The position numbers and the translations under genes are program-made. A DNA stretch of 64,000 nucleotides, taken from positions 1 through 64,000 of the forward strand of contig NZ_JAMLIW010000004.1 in the NCBI RefSeq assembly GCF_023953935.1. The letters are read 5' to 3'. The notes under the pieces are model-generated. The model searched no databases. It saw only the letters and a program-made list of their open reading frames with translations, and was not told the DNA's origin. Shown here piece after piece: positions 45,371 to 54,523 of this stretch (the stretch's first letter is position 1; each line of letters starts with the position of its first letter). Source of the DNA: Thermomonas sp. Its GTDB lineage: Bacteria > Pseudomonadota > Gammaproteobacteria > Xanthomonadales > Xanthomonadaceae.

Positions 45371-46709
45371 CCGCCAGCGCTACCGCTGGCAGTCGGAACA
45401 TGACGGCCTGACCCGCCTGCTCAGCCAGAAGCAGATTCGCAAACTCGGTCAGGCGGCGTGGGAGCAGGCGCGTCGACAGGATCGGCCGATCAGCGTGGTG
45501 GTGCTGGATGTCGATTACTTCAAGCAGGTCAACGACCGTTACGGCCATGCCGCCGGCGACGAGGCGCTGCGCAAGCTGGGTGGATGGATCGAGCAGGCGG
45601 TGGGGTCGGAGGATTTGGCCGGTCGCAGCGGTGGCGACGAATTCACCCTGCTGATTGCGGGAGACGCGGACCGCGCGGCGGCCGTGGTCCGGGAGATTCG
45701 GGATGCGATCGAACCGATCGCGGTGTTCGATGACAGGATCGGGATCAGCATCAGCGCCGGCATTTGCGCGGACAGCGCCGCGTTCGACAGTCTGGGTGCG
45801 CTGGTCCATGCCGCCGATGGCGCCTTGCGGCGGGCAAAGCAGGAAGGCCGCAACCGCGTGGTGCTTGCAGGCGCGGATGCGCGCGCTGCGCCCGACGCGG
45901 GTGGTGCTGCTGTTGACCCGCATGCGGATCGCCTCGTCGTGGTCGGCTGCGGCATCCAGATGGGTCGCCACATGAGCCCGCGCTGCGAATCCGAAATCCG
46001 GTTGGCCGACGTGGTGATGTGTCTGGTCGATCCGTTCGCGCTGGCGATGATCCGCGCGCTGCGCCCGGATGCGGTGAATCTCGGCGAGCACTATGCCGAT
46101 GGCAAGGATCGGCGCGACAGCTACCGCGAGATCGACGCCGCCATCATGGCGCAGGTGCGGGCCGGCAAGCGCGTGTGCGCGGTGTTCTACGGCCACCCCG
46201 GCGTGTTTGCGGACGTGCCGCACCGGGTGGTGCGGCGGGCGCGTGAAGAAGGCTTCAGCGCCCGCATGGAGCCGGGAGTTTCCGCCGAAGCCTGCCTGTA
46301 CGCCGACCTCGGCATTGATCCGGGTCGTCACGGCGTGCAGTCGCTGGAGGCCACCCAGTTCCTGCTGCAGGATCGCGTGCTGGATCCGGCCGGCCTCGTG
46401 CTGCTGTGGCAGGTCGCGCTGGCCGGGGATCTGACCTGCACCCGGCGCCAGGCCGATCGTGCCCAGTTGCAACGGCTGGTGGACAAGCTGCGGCGCTGGT
46501 ATCCGGCCGACCACGAGGTGATTCTTTACGAAGCGGCGCGGCTGCCGATCGAAACGTCGCGGATCGATCGCCTGCGCCTGCTCGACTTGCCGGAGGCGCA
46601 GTATCAGGAATTCACCACGCTGGTGATTCCGCCGCTGGCCGCGGTGCGTGAGCCGGCAGACCGTCTGGCCGTGGCTCCACTGGCGGACGCGAACCCCGCG
46701 ACAGGCTGA
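45171..46709 (+). CDS. GGDEF domain in frame with a borosin-type alpha-N-methyltransferase
   Basis: This frame carries an intact diguanylate cyclase domain (SVVVLDVDYFKQVNDRYGH; active site GRSGGDEFTLL; ending RRAKQEGRNRVVL near 45875). After a ~18-residue linker an OphMA/SonM-like tetrapyrrole-methylase-family domain begins at 45927 (DRLVVVGCGIQ). Methyltransferase landmarks are HYADGKDRRDSYREID (Tyr/Arg/Tyr like the OphMA catalytic set), CAVFYGHPGVFADVPHR, RMEPGVSAEACLYADLGIDP and LVLLWQVALAGDL. It should use SAM to N-methylate peptide-backbone amides of the precursor at 43897. No start codon separates the domains, so as written they are fused. A missed indel near 45880-45920 could hide a stop and start. 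The N-terminal part is broken by frameshifts upstream. Confidence 0.8.
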   Translation, partial: DRLIAYQQVQFSTRLKQQQIDLLQAQQVIAQLQITRKAAAVAAGRGRRFAVAVGGAAGGPAARSARDRQRYRWQSEHDGLTRLLSQKQIRKLGQAAWEQARRQDRPISVVVLDVDYFKQVNDRYGHAAGDEALRKLGGWIEQAVGSEDLAGRSGGDEFTLLIAGDADRAAAVVREIRDAIEPIAVFDDRIGISISAGICADSAAFDSLGALVHAADGALRRAKQEGRNRVVLAGADARAAPDAGGAAVDPHADRLVVVGCGIQMGRHMSPRCESEIRLADVVMCLVDPFALAMIRALRPDAVNLGEHYADGKDRRDSYREIDAAIMAQVRAGKRVCAVFYGHPGVFADVPHRVVRRAREEGFSARMEPGVSAEACLYADLGIDPGRHGVQSLEATQFLLQDRVLDPAGLVLLWQVALAGDLTCTRRQADRAQLQRLVDKLRRWYPADHEVILYEAARLPIETSRIDRLRLLDLPEAQYQEFTTLVIPPLAAVREPADRLAVAPLADANPATG

Positions 46710-46721
46710 AACGCCGCCGGC

Positions 46722-47750
46722 TCAGGGCGTGATGACGATGCGGCCGTGGCCGCGGAAGCCGGCCAGCGCATCGAGACGGGCGTTGATGGCATCGGCGTCG
46801 AGCGGAATGGTTTCGGTGACCACCGATTTCAGATCAAGCTGGCCGCGGCGGGTGAATTCCATCAGGGTCACCAGCTCGCTGCGCAGGTGGTCGGAGACGC
46901 CGATCACTTCGGCCTCACGGCAGATCAAATCGCCGAAGCTGTCGATCTCGAAGGCGGCGTGGGTGATCCCGGCGATCGCGGCGCGGCCTTGCACCGCCAA
47001 CGCCGCCACCGCCTGGCGCTGGGTGAGCGGCAGGCCGGCGAATTCCAGCGCCACTTCCACGCCATCCCCGCCGGTGGCCTCGCGCAGCTGCCGCACCGGC
47101 GCGCCATCGGCCGGATCGACCGGAATTGCGCCGTAGCCGTGCGCGGCGGCAAGCTTGCCGGCGTCGATGTCGATGCCGAACACCTGCGCCGCGCCGCAGG
47201 CGTGGGCGAGCTGGATGGCCGACAGCCCGAGGCCGCCGCAGCCGAACACCGCGACCCGATCGCCGGGCGCGATGCGCGCCTTGCGCAGGGCGTGGAAGGC
47301 GGTGGCACTGGAACACATCATGATGGCCGCCTCGGGGGCGCTGATGCCGTCGGCTATCGGGATGGCGTTGCGTGCTGGCGCCAGCGCGTACTGCGCATAG
47401 CCGCCGTCGCGGTGCTTGCCGAGCATCTGCCCGTGTTTGCAGAACTGTTCCAGCCCGCGCGCGCAGGCGTCGCAGCGGCCGCAGGTGACAAGATAGTGCA
47501 GGGCGACGCGGTCACCGATGGCCAGCTCCGTCACGCCTTCGCCGAGGGCGTCGACGCGGCCGGCGATTTCGTGGCCGGGCGTGATCGGCAGCCGTGCGAC
47601 GCTGGCGACGCCGTCGCGGTAGTGGAGGTCGGAATGGCAGATGCCGGCCGCCTCGACCCGCACCCGGATTTCACCCGGGCCGGGTTCGCGCAGCGCGGTC
47701 TGGCGCAGTTGCAAAGGCTTGCCGAGTTCGACGATCTGCACGCTGCGCAT
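46722..47750 (-). CDS. zinc-dependent alcohol dehydrogenase
   Basis: A 342-residue medium-chain dehydrogenase/reductase. It has the catalytic-zinc Cys in AAGICHSDLHYRDG, GHEIAGRV, the four-cysteine structural-zinc loop CGRCDACARGLEQFC and the Rossmann motif VFGCGGLGLSAIQLA. It oxidises alcohols or reduces aldehydes with NAD(H) or NADP(H); the substrate is unknown. The ATG at 47750 matches the family start. It converges with the borosin-type methyltransferase frame (12 bp gap) and lies 23 bp downstream of purD in the same direction. Confidence 0.9.
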   Translation of the reverse strand: MRSVQIVELGKPLQLRQTALREPGPGEIRVRVEAAGICHSDLHYRDGVASVARLPITPGHEIAGRVDALGEGVTELAIGDRVALHYLVTCGRCDACARGLEQFCKHGQMLGKHRDGGYAQYALAPARNAIPIADGISAPEAAIMMCSSATAFHALRKARIAPGDRVAVFGCGGLGLSAIQLAHACGAAQVFGIDIDAGKLAAAHGYGAIPVDPADGAPVRQLREATGGDGVEVALEFAGLPLTQRQAVAALAVQGRAAIAGITHAAFEIDSFGDLICREAEVIGVSDHLRSELVTLMEFTRRGQLDLKSVVTETIPLDADAINARLDALAGFRGHGRIVITP

Positions 47751-47773
47751 GGGGATTTCCCGGTCTTGGAGGT

Positions 47774-49060
47774 TCAACTGCGCTCGCGCGCGATCGCGCG
47801 CCAGCCGATGTCGCTGCGGTGGAATGCGTGGGCCCAGTGGATGCACGCCACCCCGGCGTGGGCGTTGCGCTGCGCGTCCTGCACGCTTGCGCCCAGTGCC
47901 GTCACGCACAGCACGCGGCCGCCGCTGCTGAGGATGTTTCCGCTTGCGTCGAGCGTTGTGCCGGCGTGGAACACCTTGGCTGCTTCGGGCACGGCATCCA
48001 GCCCGCTGATCACATCGCCGGTGACGGGCGCTTCCGGATAGGGCCGGGACGCCATCACCACGCCCAGCGCCGGGCGCGGATCCCAGTCCGCGACCACGCC
48101 ACCCAGCCTTCCGTCGATGCCGGCTTCGATCAGATCGACGAGATCCGAGCGCAGGCGCAGCAGAATGGGCTGGGTTTCCGGATCGCCGAAGCGCACGTTG
48201 AATTCGATCACCTTGGGCGCACCGCTGGCGTCGATCATCAATCCTGCGTAAAGAAAACCGGTGAACGGCGCGCCGTCGGCGGCCATGCCGGCCACGGTCG
48301 GTTCAACAATCTCGCGCAGGATCCGCGCGTGCACTTCGGGCGTCACCACCGGAGCCGGCGAGTAGGCGCCCATGCCGCCGGTGTTGGGGCCGGTGTCGCC
48401 ATTACCCACCCGCTTGTGGTCCTGCGAGGTGGCCATCGGCAGCGCGGTCTTGCCGTCGACCATGGCGATGAAGCTGGCCTCTTCGCCGTCCAGGAATTCC
48501 TCGATCACCACCCGCGCGCCGGCGTCGCCGAAGGCATTGCCGGACAGCATGTCGCGCACCGCGGCCTCGGCCTCGGCCAGGGTCATGGCCACGATCACGC
48601 CCTTGCCGGCGGCCAGCCCGTCGGCCTTGATCACGATCGGCGCGCCCTGCTCCCGCAGATACGCCAGCGCGGTGTCGAGGTCGGAATGCACGGCGTAGTG
48701 CGCGGTCGGGATGCCGTGGCGGGCGAGGAAATCCTTGGCGAAGGCCTTGCTGCCTTCCAGCCGCGCGGCGGCGGCGCTGGGGCCGAAGATGCGCAGGCCG
48801 GCAGCGCGGAAACGATCCACCACGCCCGCCACCAGCGGCGCTTCCGGTCCGACCACGGTCAGCGCCACGCCTTCGTCCTGCGCCAGTTGGAGCAGACCGT
48901 CGAGATCGGTGGCCTTGACCGCCAGGTTGCGGCATTTGGTTTCGGTCGCGGTGCCGGCGTTGCCGGGGGCGATGAGCACTTCCGATACGCGGGGTGACTG
49001 CGCCAGCTTCCAGGCCAGCGCGTGCTCGCGGCCGCCGGAACCGATGACGAGGAGTTTCAA
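47774..49060 (-). CDS. purD: phosphoribosylamine--glycine ligase
   Basis: A 428-residue ATP-grasp enzyme (GAR synthetase), the second step of de novo purine synthesis. It has the N-terminal [20 protein letters not shown], the ATP-grasp segment [18 protein letters not shown], the [12 protein letters not shown] loop and [12 protein letters not shown]. The length is standard. It lies in the run prmA, DUF3426, fis, purH, a lipoprotein gene and purD, all on the minus strand with short gaps. Confidence 0.97.
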   Translation of the reverse strand: MKLLVIGSGGREHALAWKLAQSPRVSEVLIAPGNAGTATETKCRNLAVKATDLDGLLQLAQDEGVALTVVGPEAPLVAGVVDRFRAAGLRIFGPSAAAARLEGSKAFAKDFLARHGIPTAHYAVHSDLDTALAYLREQGAPIVIKADGLAAGKGVIVAMTLAEAEAAVRDMLSGNAFGDAGARVVIEEFLDGEEASFIAMVDGKTALPMATSQDHKRVGNGDTGPNTGGMGAYSPAPVVTPEVHARILREIVEPTVAGMAADGAPFTGFLYAGLMIDASGAPKVIEFNVRFGDPETQPILLRLRSDLVDLIEAGIDGRLGGVVADWDPRPALGVVMASRPYPEAPVTGDVISGLDAVPEAAKVFHAGTTLDASGNILSSGGRVLCVTALGASVQDAQRNAHAGVACIHWAHAFHRSDIGWRAIARERS

Positions 49061-49070
49061 GGCGATGTCC

Positions 49071-49517
49071 TCATGGCGCCGGTGCGCCTGCGTTCGTGGT
49101 GGCCGCTGGACAGGCGCGTGCAGCCATTTCGACTTCGAAGAAGACCCCGCCGTTGCGATCGACGAAACGCCGTTTCAGCGCGGCGTCGGTCTTGAGCAAC
49201 GGCTGGATGACGGGGTCGCTGCACCAGCCGCGCAGTTCGATCGCCTCGGCCTGGCGCAATTCGTTGAAGCGCGGATTCGCGCGGGTCTTGGCGGCGGTGC
49301 CGAGCGGGCTGCGAATCACCTCGACCAAGGCGTTGCCTTCGACCGCCACCGATTCGATCACCAGATCCTCGATGTAGGGCTTGGGCAGTGTCGCCGCCAG
49401 CTTGGCCTGCACCTGGGCCAGCGTTTGTGGCGTCGTGCTGCCGCCGCTGCACGCGGCCAGCCCCGAGGCGACGCAGAAGGCCAGTGCGGGAACGCTGCGG
49501 ATGGCGGATCTGCGCAT
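49071..49517 (-). CDS. small lipoprotein of unknown function
   Basis: A 148-residue protein with a lipoprotein signal ([13 protein letters not shown], lipobox LAAC). The mature part has a conserved-looking middle ([36 protein letters not shown]). I do not recognise the family. It lies between purH and purD with 10-11 bp gaps, so it is in the same transcript, but nothing links it to purine synthesis. Confidence 0.75.
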   Translation of the reverse strand: MRRSAIRSVPALAFCVASGLAACSGGSTTPQTLAQVQAKLAATLPKPYIEDLVIESVAVEGNALVEVIRSPLGTAAKTRANPRFNELRQAEAIELRGWCSDPVIQPLLKTDAALKRRFVDRNGGVFFEVEMAARACPAATTNAGAPAP

Positions 49518-49528
49518 GCGCGTGGCCT

Positions 49529-51130
49529 TCAGTGCCGGAAATGGCGCACGCCGGTGAACACCATCGCGAGGCCGTGTTCATCGGCCGCGGCGATCACCTC
49601 GGCGTCGCGCATCGAGCCGCCGGGCTGGATCACCGCCTTGATTCCTGCCTGCGCGGCGGCGTCGATGCCGTCGCGGAACGGGAAGAAGGCATCGGATGCC
49701 ATCACCGAACCGGGCACGACCAGGCCTGCATCCACCGCCTTGATGCCGGCGATGCGCGCCGAATACACCCGGCTCATCTGTCCGGCGCCCACGCCAATCG
49801 TGCGGCTGTCTCTGGCGTAGACAATGGCGTTGGATTTGACGAACTTGGCGACCTTCCACGCAAACAGCAGATCGGTGAACTGCGCATCGGTCGGTGCAAG
49901 CTTGCTCACCACTTTCAGTTCGTCGCGGGTCACCACGCGGTCATCGGCGGTTTGCAGCAACAGGCCGGAGTTGACGCGCTTGCTGTCGATGAAGCCGGGT
50001 GATGGCGCGGCCAGCGGGATGCGCAGCACGCGCACATTGGCTTTCTTCCTCGCGTAGTCCAACGCTGCGGCATCGAAGTCCGGGGCGATCAGCACCTCGA
50101 CGAATTGGCGGTCGAGGATGGCCTTGCAGGTGGCGCCGTCGAGTTTGGTGTTGAAGGCAAGGATGCCGCCGAATGCCGAGGTCGGGTCGGTGGCGTAAGC
50201 GGCTTCGTAGCTGTCACCGCAGCCGCTGCCCACCGCCACCCCGCAGGGGTTGGCGTGCTTGACGATCACGCAGGCCGGTGCATCGAACTGGCGCACGCAT
50301 TCCCAGGCGGCATCGCTGTCGGCGAGGTTGTTGTAGGACAGCTCCTTGCCCTGCAGCTGGGTAAAGGTGGCCAGCGACCCCGGCGCCGGATACAGGTCGC
50401 GGTAGAACGCGGCCTGCTGGTGCGGATTCTCGCCGTAGCGCAGGTCCATCACCTTGACGAAGCTGCCGTTGAGCTGGGTCGGGAACGCGCTGCGTTCGGG
50501 CACGGGCTGGGTGGCGTCGGTGATCGCCGACAGGTAGGTGCTGATCGCATCGCCGTACTGTGCGACGCGGTTGAACGCGGCGACCGCCAGCCGGAAGCGG
50601 GTCGCCGCCGACAGCGCGCCATCGCCGGCGTCCAGTTCGGCCAGCAGTTCGGCGTATTGGTCGGGCGACGTCACAACGGCCACCCGGGCGAAGTTCTTGG
50701 CTGCGCTGCGCAGCATCGCCGGCCCGCCGATGTCGATGTTCTCTACCGCGTCGGCCAGAGTGCAATCGGCGCGCGCCGTCACCGCTTCGAACGGATACAG
50801 GTTCAGCACCAGCAGGTCGATCCGCTCGATGCCGTGCTGCGCCATCACTGCGTCATCCAGCCCGGCGCGGCCGAGCAGACCGCCGTGGATCGTCGGGTGC
50901 AGGGTCTTGACCCGGCCGTCCATCATTTCCGGGAAGCCGGTGACATCGCTGACGTCTTGCACCGCCAGCCCGGCCTCGCGCAGCGCCTTGGCGGTGCCGC
51001 CGGTGGAGAGCAATTCGACGCCGCGCGCGGCCAGCGCGCGGGCCAGCTCCAGCAGGCCGGTCTTGTCGGAAACGGAGAGCAGGGCGCGGCGAACGATTAC
51101 CGGCGCGCCGGAAGGGAGTGCGGCAGACAT
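49529..51130 (-). CDS. purH: bifunctional AICAR formyltransferase / IMP cyclohydrolase
   Basis: A 533-residue enzyme performing the last two steps of de novo IMP synthesis. The N-terminal MGS-like cyclohydrolase domain has [30 protein letters not shown] and [16 protein letters not shown]. The C-terminal AICAR transformylase domain has the conserved [14 protein letters not shown] and the end [19 protein letters not shown]. It is in line with fis upstream and the lipoprotein and purD downstream. Confidence 0.97.
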   Translation of the reverse strand: MSAALPSGAPVIVRRALLSVSDKTGLLELARALAARGVELLSTGGTAKALREAGLAVQDVSDVTGFPEMMDGRVKTLHPTIHGGLLGRAGLDDAVMAQHGIERIDLLVLNLYPFEAVTARADCTLADAVENIDIGGPAMLRSAAKNFARVAVVTSPDQYAELLAELDAGDGALSAATRFRLAVAAFNRVAQYGDAISTYLSAITDATQPVPERSAFPTQLNGSFVKVMDLRYGENPHQQAAFYRDLYPAPGSLATFTQLQGKELSYNNLADSDAAWECVRQFDAPACVIVKHANPCGVAVGSGCGDSYEAAYATDPTSAFGGILAFNTKLDGATCKAILDRQFVEVLIAPDFDAAALDYARKKANVRVLRIPLAAPSPGFIDSKRVNSGLLLQTADDRVVTRDELKVVSKLAPTDAQFTDLLFAWKVAKFVKSNAIVYARDSRTIGVGAGQMSRVYSARIAGIKAVDAGLVVPGSVMASDAFFPFRDGIDAAAQAGIKAVIQPGGSMRDAEVIAAADEHGLAMVFTGVRHFRH

Positions 51131-51195
51131 GCGCGGAAGGCGGGCGGGAGGAAACCGGAATTATAGCGGTGCGGCGCCTGCGGGCCTCGCTTGCC

Positions 51196-51459
51196 TCAGC
51201 TGGCCATGCCGTAGTCGCGCAGCTTCTTGCGCAAGGTGGCGCGGTGGATGCCCAACAGGGAAGCCGCGCGGCTCTGGTTGCCCTCGCAGTGCTGCAAGAC
51301 TTCGACGAACAGCGGGATTTCCAGCTCGCGCAGCGCGATGGCGTACAGGTCGTTGGCCTCGCAGCCGTCGAGATCGCGCAGGAAGCGCCGCACCGAAGTG
51401 GCGACGTGCTCACGCAGCGGCGTGCGGCCGGCGTTGGGGCGGGAGTCGGGGAGGTTCAA
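51196..51459 (-). CDS. fis: DNA-binding protein Fis
   Basis: An 87-residue nucleoid-associated regulator. The C-terminal helix-turn-helix [20 protein letters not shown] and the preceding [16 protein letters not shown] are typical of Fis. The start appears to be a TTG at 51459 (reading as MNLPDSRP) with a GAGGA site about 8 bp upstream; no ATG is available at a sensible place. purH begins 65 bp downstream in the same direction. Confidence 0.92.
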   Translation of the reverse strand: MNLPDSRPNAGRTPLREHVATSVRRFLRDLDGCEANDLYAIALRELEIPLFVEVLQHCEGNQSRAASLLGIHRATLRKKLRDYGMAS

Positions 51460-51558
51460 ACGGCGGTCCTCGCAGCAACCGCGTCGCGGCAGTGCGGCGG
51501 GCGGTCGGCCCAGTCTAGCGCGTTGTGCGCCCGCGTGGTGCGGCGCGCCGGCATGCGC

Positions 51559-52077
51559 TCATTCGAAGCGGAAATCGAAGGCCACCACGTTGGGCGCCGG
51601 TTCGACGATGTCGAAGGCGATCGAGACCGCCTGACCGGGTTCAAGCTGCAACGCATGCGGGGCATTGCCGAGGTATTCGGCGGGCTGGAAGCGGCGCGCA
51701 CCGAGCAGGCGGCCGTTGACGTCGGACAGGCTCAGCGCCAGCGCCGGCCACGGCTGCGGCCAGCGGGCGTCGTTGCGGAAGCTGGCCTGCACCCGCAGCA
51801 CGCCGGGGCGTTCGGGCTGGGCAATCACGTCCCGCGCCAGCATGGTGATGGCCGCCGGTTCGTGCCACGCGGGCAGGCTGCAATGCAGCGGCCCGCACAG
51901 CGAAACCAGCAGCGGCCGCAGCTGCGGGTTGGCGGCGATGCGCGCACGCTCCAGCCAGCCCAGCTGCGCCAGCAGGGCCAGCACCAGCACGACCAGCGCC
52001 AGCCATTCGGCGCGGCGATGCGGTTTCGCGCGGCCGTCGCGAGAGCCGGAATGGGCGAAGCTGGGCGCGTGGGTCAT
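51559..52077 (-). CDS. DUF3426 protein without the usual zinc ribbon
   Basis: A 172-residue protein with a single transmembrane helix ([19 protein letters not shown]) and the DUF3426 domain ([47 protein letters not shown]). Relatives commonly carry an N-terminal zinc-ribbon with CxxC pairs; here the N-terminus ([18 protein letters not shown]) has none. The ATG overlaps the prmA stop (ATGA), so it is translationally coupled to prmA. The function is unknown. Confidence 0.85.
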   Translation of the reverse strand: MTHAPSFAHSGSRDGRAKPHRRAEWLALVVLVLALLAQLGWLERARIAANPQLRPLLVSLCGPLHCSLPAWHEPAAITMLARDVIAQPERPGVLRVQASFRNDARWPQPWPALALSLSDVNGRLLGARRFQPAEYLGNAPHALQLEPGQAVSIAFDIVEPAPNVVAFDFRFE

Positions 52078-53006
52078 GACGGCACCGCCTGCGTGTTGCG
52101 CACGCCGTCGATGCGTATCCAGTCATCCTCGCGGGCGACCTGCAAGGCGTCGAACCACGGCGCGTAGCGTTCCAGCAAGTCGGCTTCCTGCCCCGAGAGG
52201 ATGCCGGACATGGCAAGGCGCCCACCTGCCGCGGTGCGTGCGGCCAAGGTCTCTGCCAGTGCATCCAGGGCGACCGCGAGGATGTTGGCAACGACGACCG
52301 GGTAGGTGGCTGCGGTCGGCGCATCCTGCGGGAGATGGGCATCGATGTGCAGGCCATTGCGCCGCGCGTTGTCGGCCGTGGCGAGCAGCGCCTGCGGATC
52401 GGTGTCGATGCCGCAGGCATGCGCCGCGCCCAGTTTCAGCGCCGCCAGCGCGAGGATGCCGCTGCCGCAGCCGAAGTCGAGCAGACCGCGACCCTGCAAG
52501 TCGCCACGCACGGCCAATTCGTCCAGCCAGCGCAGGCACAGCGCGGTGGTTGGGTGGGTGCCCGAGCCGAAAGCCAGCCCCGGGTCGAGGCGCACGATGG
52601 CGGCATCGGCCGCGTCGGCATCCTCAGGCAATGCGTGGTTCCACGGCACGATCCAGCAGCGTGCGCCAAAGCGCATCGGTTGGAAGGTGTCCAGCCAGGC
52701 GCGCTCCCAGTCCTGATCTTCGACTGTCTCGAAGCGGGCCTGCCTCCAGTCCAGCTCCGGATCGAAAGCGTCCAGCGCTGCCAGCAGGACCAGCGCGTCG
52801 GTGTCTGCCGGGAACAGCGCGCTGAGGGTCATCTCGTCCCACAGCGGCAGTTCGCCAACGCCCGGCTCGAAGATCGCCTGTTCGTCGGCGGCATCCAGAT
52901 GCGCGTCCTGCAGGGTGACGGCCAGCGCGCCGACATCCTCCAGCGCGCGCTCGAAGCGCGGCTGCTGGTCCTGGCGGCAGGGAACGGCAAGCTGCAGGTA
53001 GGGCAT
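52074..53006 (-). CDS. prmA: ribosomal protein L11 methyltransferase
   Basis: A 310-residue SAM-dependent methyltransferase that trimethylates ribosomal protein L11. It has the family N-terminal domain ([19 protein letters not shown]) and [20 protein letters not shown]. The SAM-binding motif is [19 protein letters not shown], and [14 protein letters not shown] corresponds to the NPPY-like loop. The ATG at 53006 was chosen because the conserved N-terminus begins there; the frame is open upstream. It is the first gene of the prmA-DUF3426-fis-pur run. Confidence 0.95.
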   Translation of the reverse strand: MPYLQLAVPCRQDQQPRFERALEDVGALAVTLQDAHLDAADEQAIFEPGVGELPLWDEMTLSALFPADTDALVLLAALDAFDPELDWRQARFETVEDQDWERAWLDTFQPMRFGARCWIVPWNHALPEDADAADAAIVRLDPGLAFGSGTHPTTALCLRWLDELAVRGDLQGRGLLDFGCGSGILALAALKLGAAHACGIDTDPQALLATADNARRNGLHIDAHLPQDAPTAATYPVVVANILAVALDALAETLAARTAAGGRLAMSGILSGQEADLLERYAPWFDALQVAREDDWIRIDGVRNTQAVPS

Positions 53007-53116
53007 GGTGTACGGGCGCGTCACGAACGCGCCCATTGTCGCAGGTTCAACCCACCCGCGCGGCGCCTGCCCGGCCGCCATCGCCGCCCATCGGCCAGGC
53101 GGGCCGACGCGGGTGC

Positions 53117-54430
53117 TCAACCGCCGAGGATGCCGTTGAGCAGGCCGCGCATGCCGCGCCGCTGTTGCTGTTGCGGCTGCTGCGGGTCATCGTCGTCCTC
53201 GTTCTGCATTCCGCCCATGTCGAGGCCGAGGATGGCCGATGCGGTCGAGCGCGTGCGCAGGCGCACGCTCCATTCCGGATTCCAGGCCTGCTTCGGATTG
53301 GCGGGCTTGGGCGGGTAGGTGATGAAGGTCTCCGGCCCGAATGCGGACATCTGCAGCATCGCCGGCATGCCGGACTGTCGGCCGCCCCCGCCGGCGAAGA
53401 TCCCGCGCGGAATCACGCAGCTGGTGGAGGTGGCCGGCAGGAACACCTTGCGGCGCAGGAGGCCGTTGACGTCGTTGTCCGACATCGACACATGCAATGC
53501 CGCGCCCGCGCCGGGCAACTCGGCGCTGCTCCACGAGGTCATCTGGTAGGCGCGCTCGCCGAGCGGCTGCATGCCGACGGCCGAGATGAAGTAGGCATTG
53601 CTGTGCGCCACCGTCGGCCAGCCGAGGTAGACCGCATCGGTCAGCTCGCCTTGCGTGCGCAGGCCGATTTTGGCCATGAAGTCGGAGGCATCGCTGACCT
53701 GGAAAAGCATCGAGGCCGGGATGCCGTCGCCGCTGATCTGGTGGTCACCGGCCAGGCGCGCGCCGGTGGGGACCTTGCGGCCATCGCGGGGATTCGGCCA
53801 GTACACATAACCGGGGCGCACCCCAATCGTGCTGTCGGGCACCGAAATCCCGCGCGATACCTGGCCGCTTGCCTGCACGCCGAAGCCCTGCATGCCCATC
53901 GGCCCCTTGCTGGGGTCGAAGGTGCCGCCGCGGATCTTGATGGTGGTGACCTTCGGCTGGCCGGGACGCACGGCCGCGCCGCAGCCCCAGTATTCGACGA
54001 TCTTGATTTCCATGTCCTCGGTGCTGACTTCGCGCGGTGCGTCCGGGCGAGTCGCGCGATCCGGGCGCTGTTCGGTGATCGGCAGCAATTGCAGTGAGCG
54101 ACCGAGGTTCAGCCCGGACGGGATCTGGTCGGCGGCTTCGGCGCCGGGCTTGTTGGCATTGTGCAGGGCCAGGTCGAGGTACTGGCCGGTCGTGACGCCG
54201 GTGCGGGTGGTCGGGTAGATCGTGTGGCCGCTGTCACCGCCACCATTGCGGCGCGCCATCATGCCGGCGAGGCCGCCCATCATCCCACCCATGTCCGGCA
54301 TCCCGGCCATGCTGTGGGTGAGCGCTTCGACGTACAACGTGACCGGCGGGGCCTTGCCCTGCTGGCTGGCGGCGGGCAGCGCGGCAAGGGCGCTGAGCAG
54401 GGTGACGAACAGGAGGTTGCGGCGACGCAT
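53117..54430 (-). CDS. large secreted protein of unknown function
   Basis: A 437-residue protein with a signal peptide ([19 protein letters not shown]) and a Met/Gly-rich segment just after it ([20 protein letters not shown]). The body includes [37 protein letters not shown] and [20 protein letters not shown]. The C-terminus is a low-complexity acidic and glutamine-rich tail ([12 protein letters not shown]) before [13 protein letters not shown] do not recognise a family; relatives seem likely among Xanthomonadaceae. The ATG at 54430 begins the signal peptide. It is separated from prmA by 110 bp and from trpE by 93 bp, all on the minus strand. Confidence 0.75.
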   Translation of the reverse strand: MRRRNLLFVTLLSALAALPAASQQGKAPPVTLYVEALTHSMAGMPDMGGMMGGLAGMMARRNGGGDSGHTIYPTTRTGVTTGQYLDLALHNANKPGAEAADQIPSGLNLGRSLQLLPITEQRPDRATRPDAPREVSTEDMEIKIVEYWGCGAAVRPGQPKVTTIKIRGGTFDPSKGPMGMQGFGVQASGQVSRGISVPDSTIGVRPGYVYWPNPRDGRKVPTGARLAGDHQISGDGIPASMLFQVSDASDFMAKIGLRTQGELTDAVYLGWPTVAHSNAYFISAVGMQPLGERAYQMTSWSSAELPGAGAALHVSMSDNDVNGLLRRKVFLPATSTSCVIPRGIFAGGGGRQSGMPAMLQMSAFGPETFITYPPKPANPKQAWNPEWSVRLRTRSTASAILGLDMGGMQNEDDDDPQQPQQQQRRGMRGLLNGILGG

Positions 54431-54523
54431 GACGGGCTCCGGAGTCGGGGTGAGACGTTGATGACAACACAAGCGGAATCCGGCAGGCAAACCGGACAAG
54501 CCCCGGAGCTGCCCGGTTCAGCC

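Noticed and set aside
45927-46709. Methyltransferase domain as a cobalamin (precorrin) or RsmI-type enzyme.
   Set aside because: No cobalamin genes are nearby, and the YGHPGVF, SAEACLYADLGIDP and HYADGKDRRDSY motifs match the borosin N-methyltransferase group.
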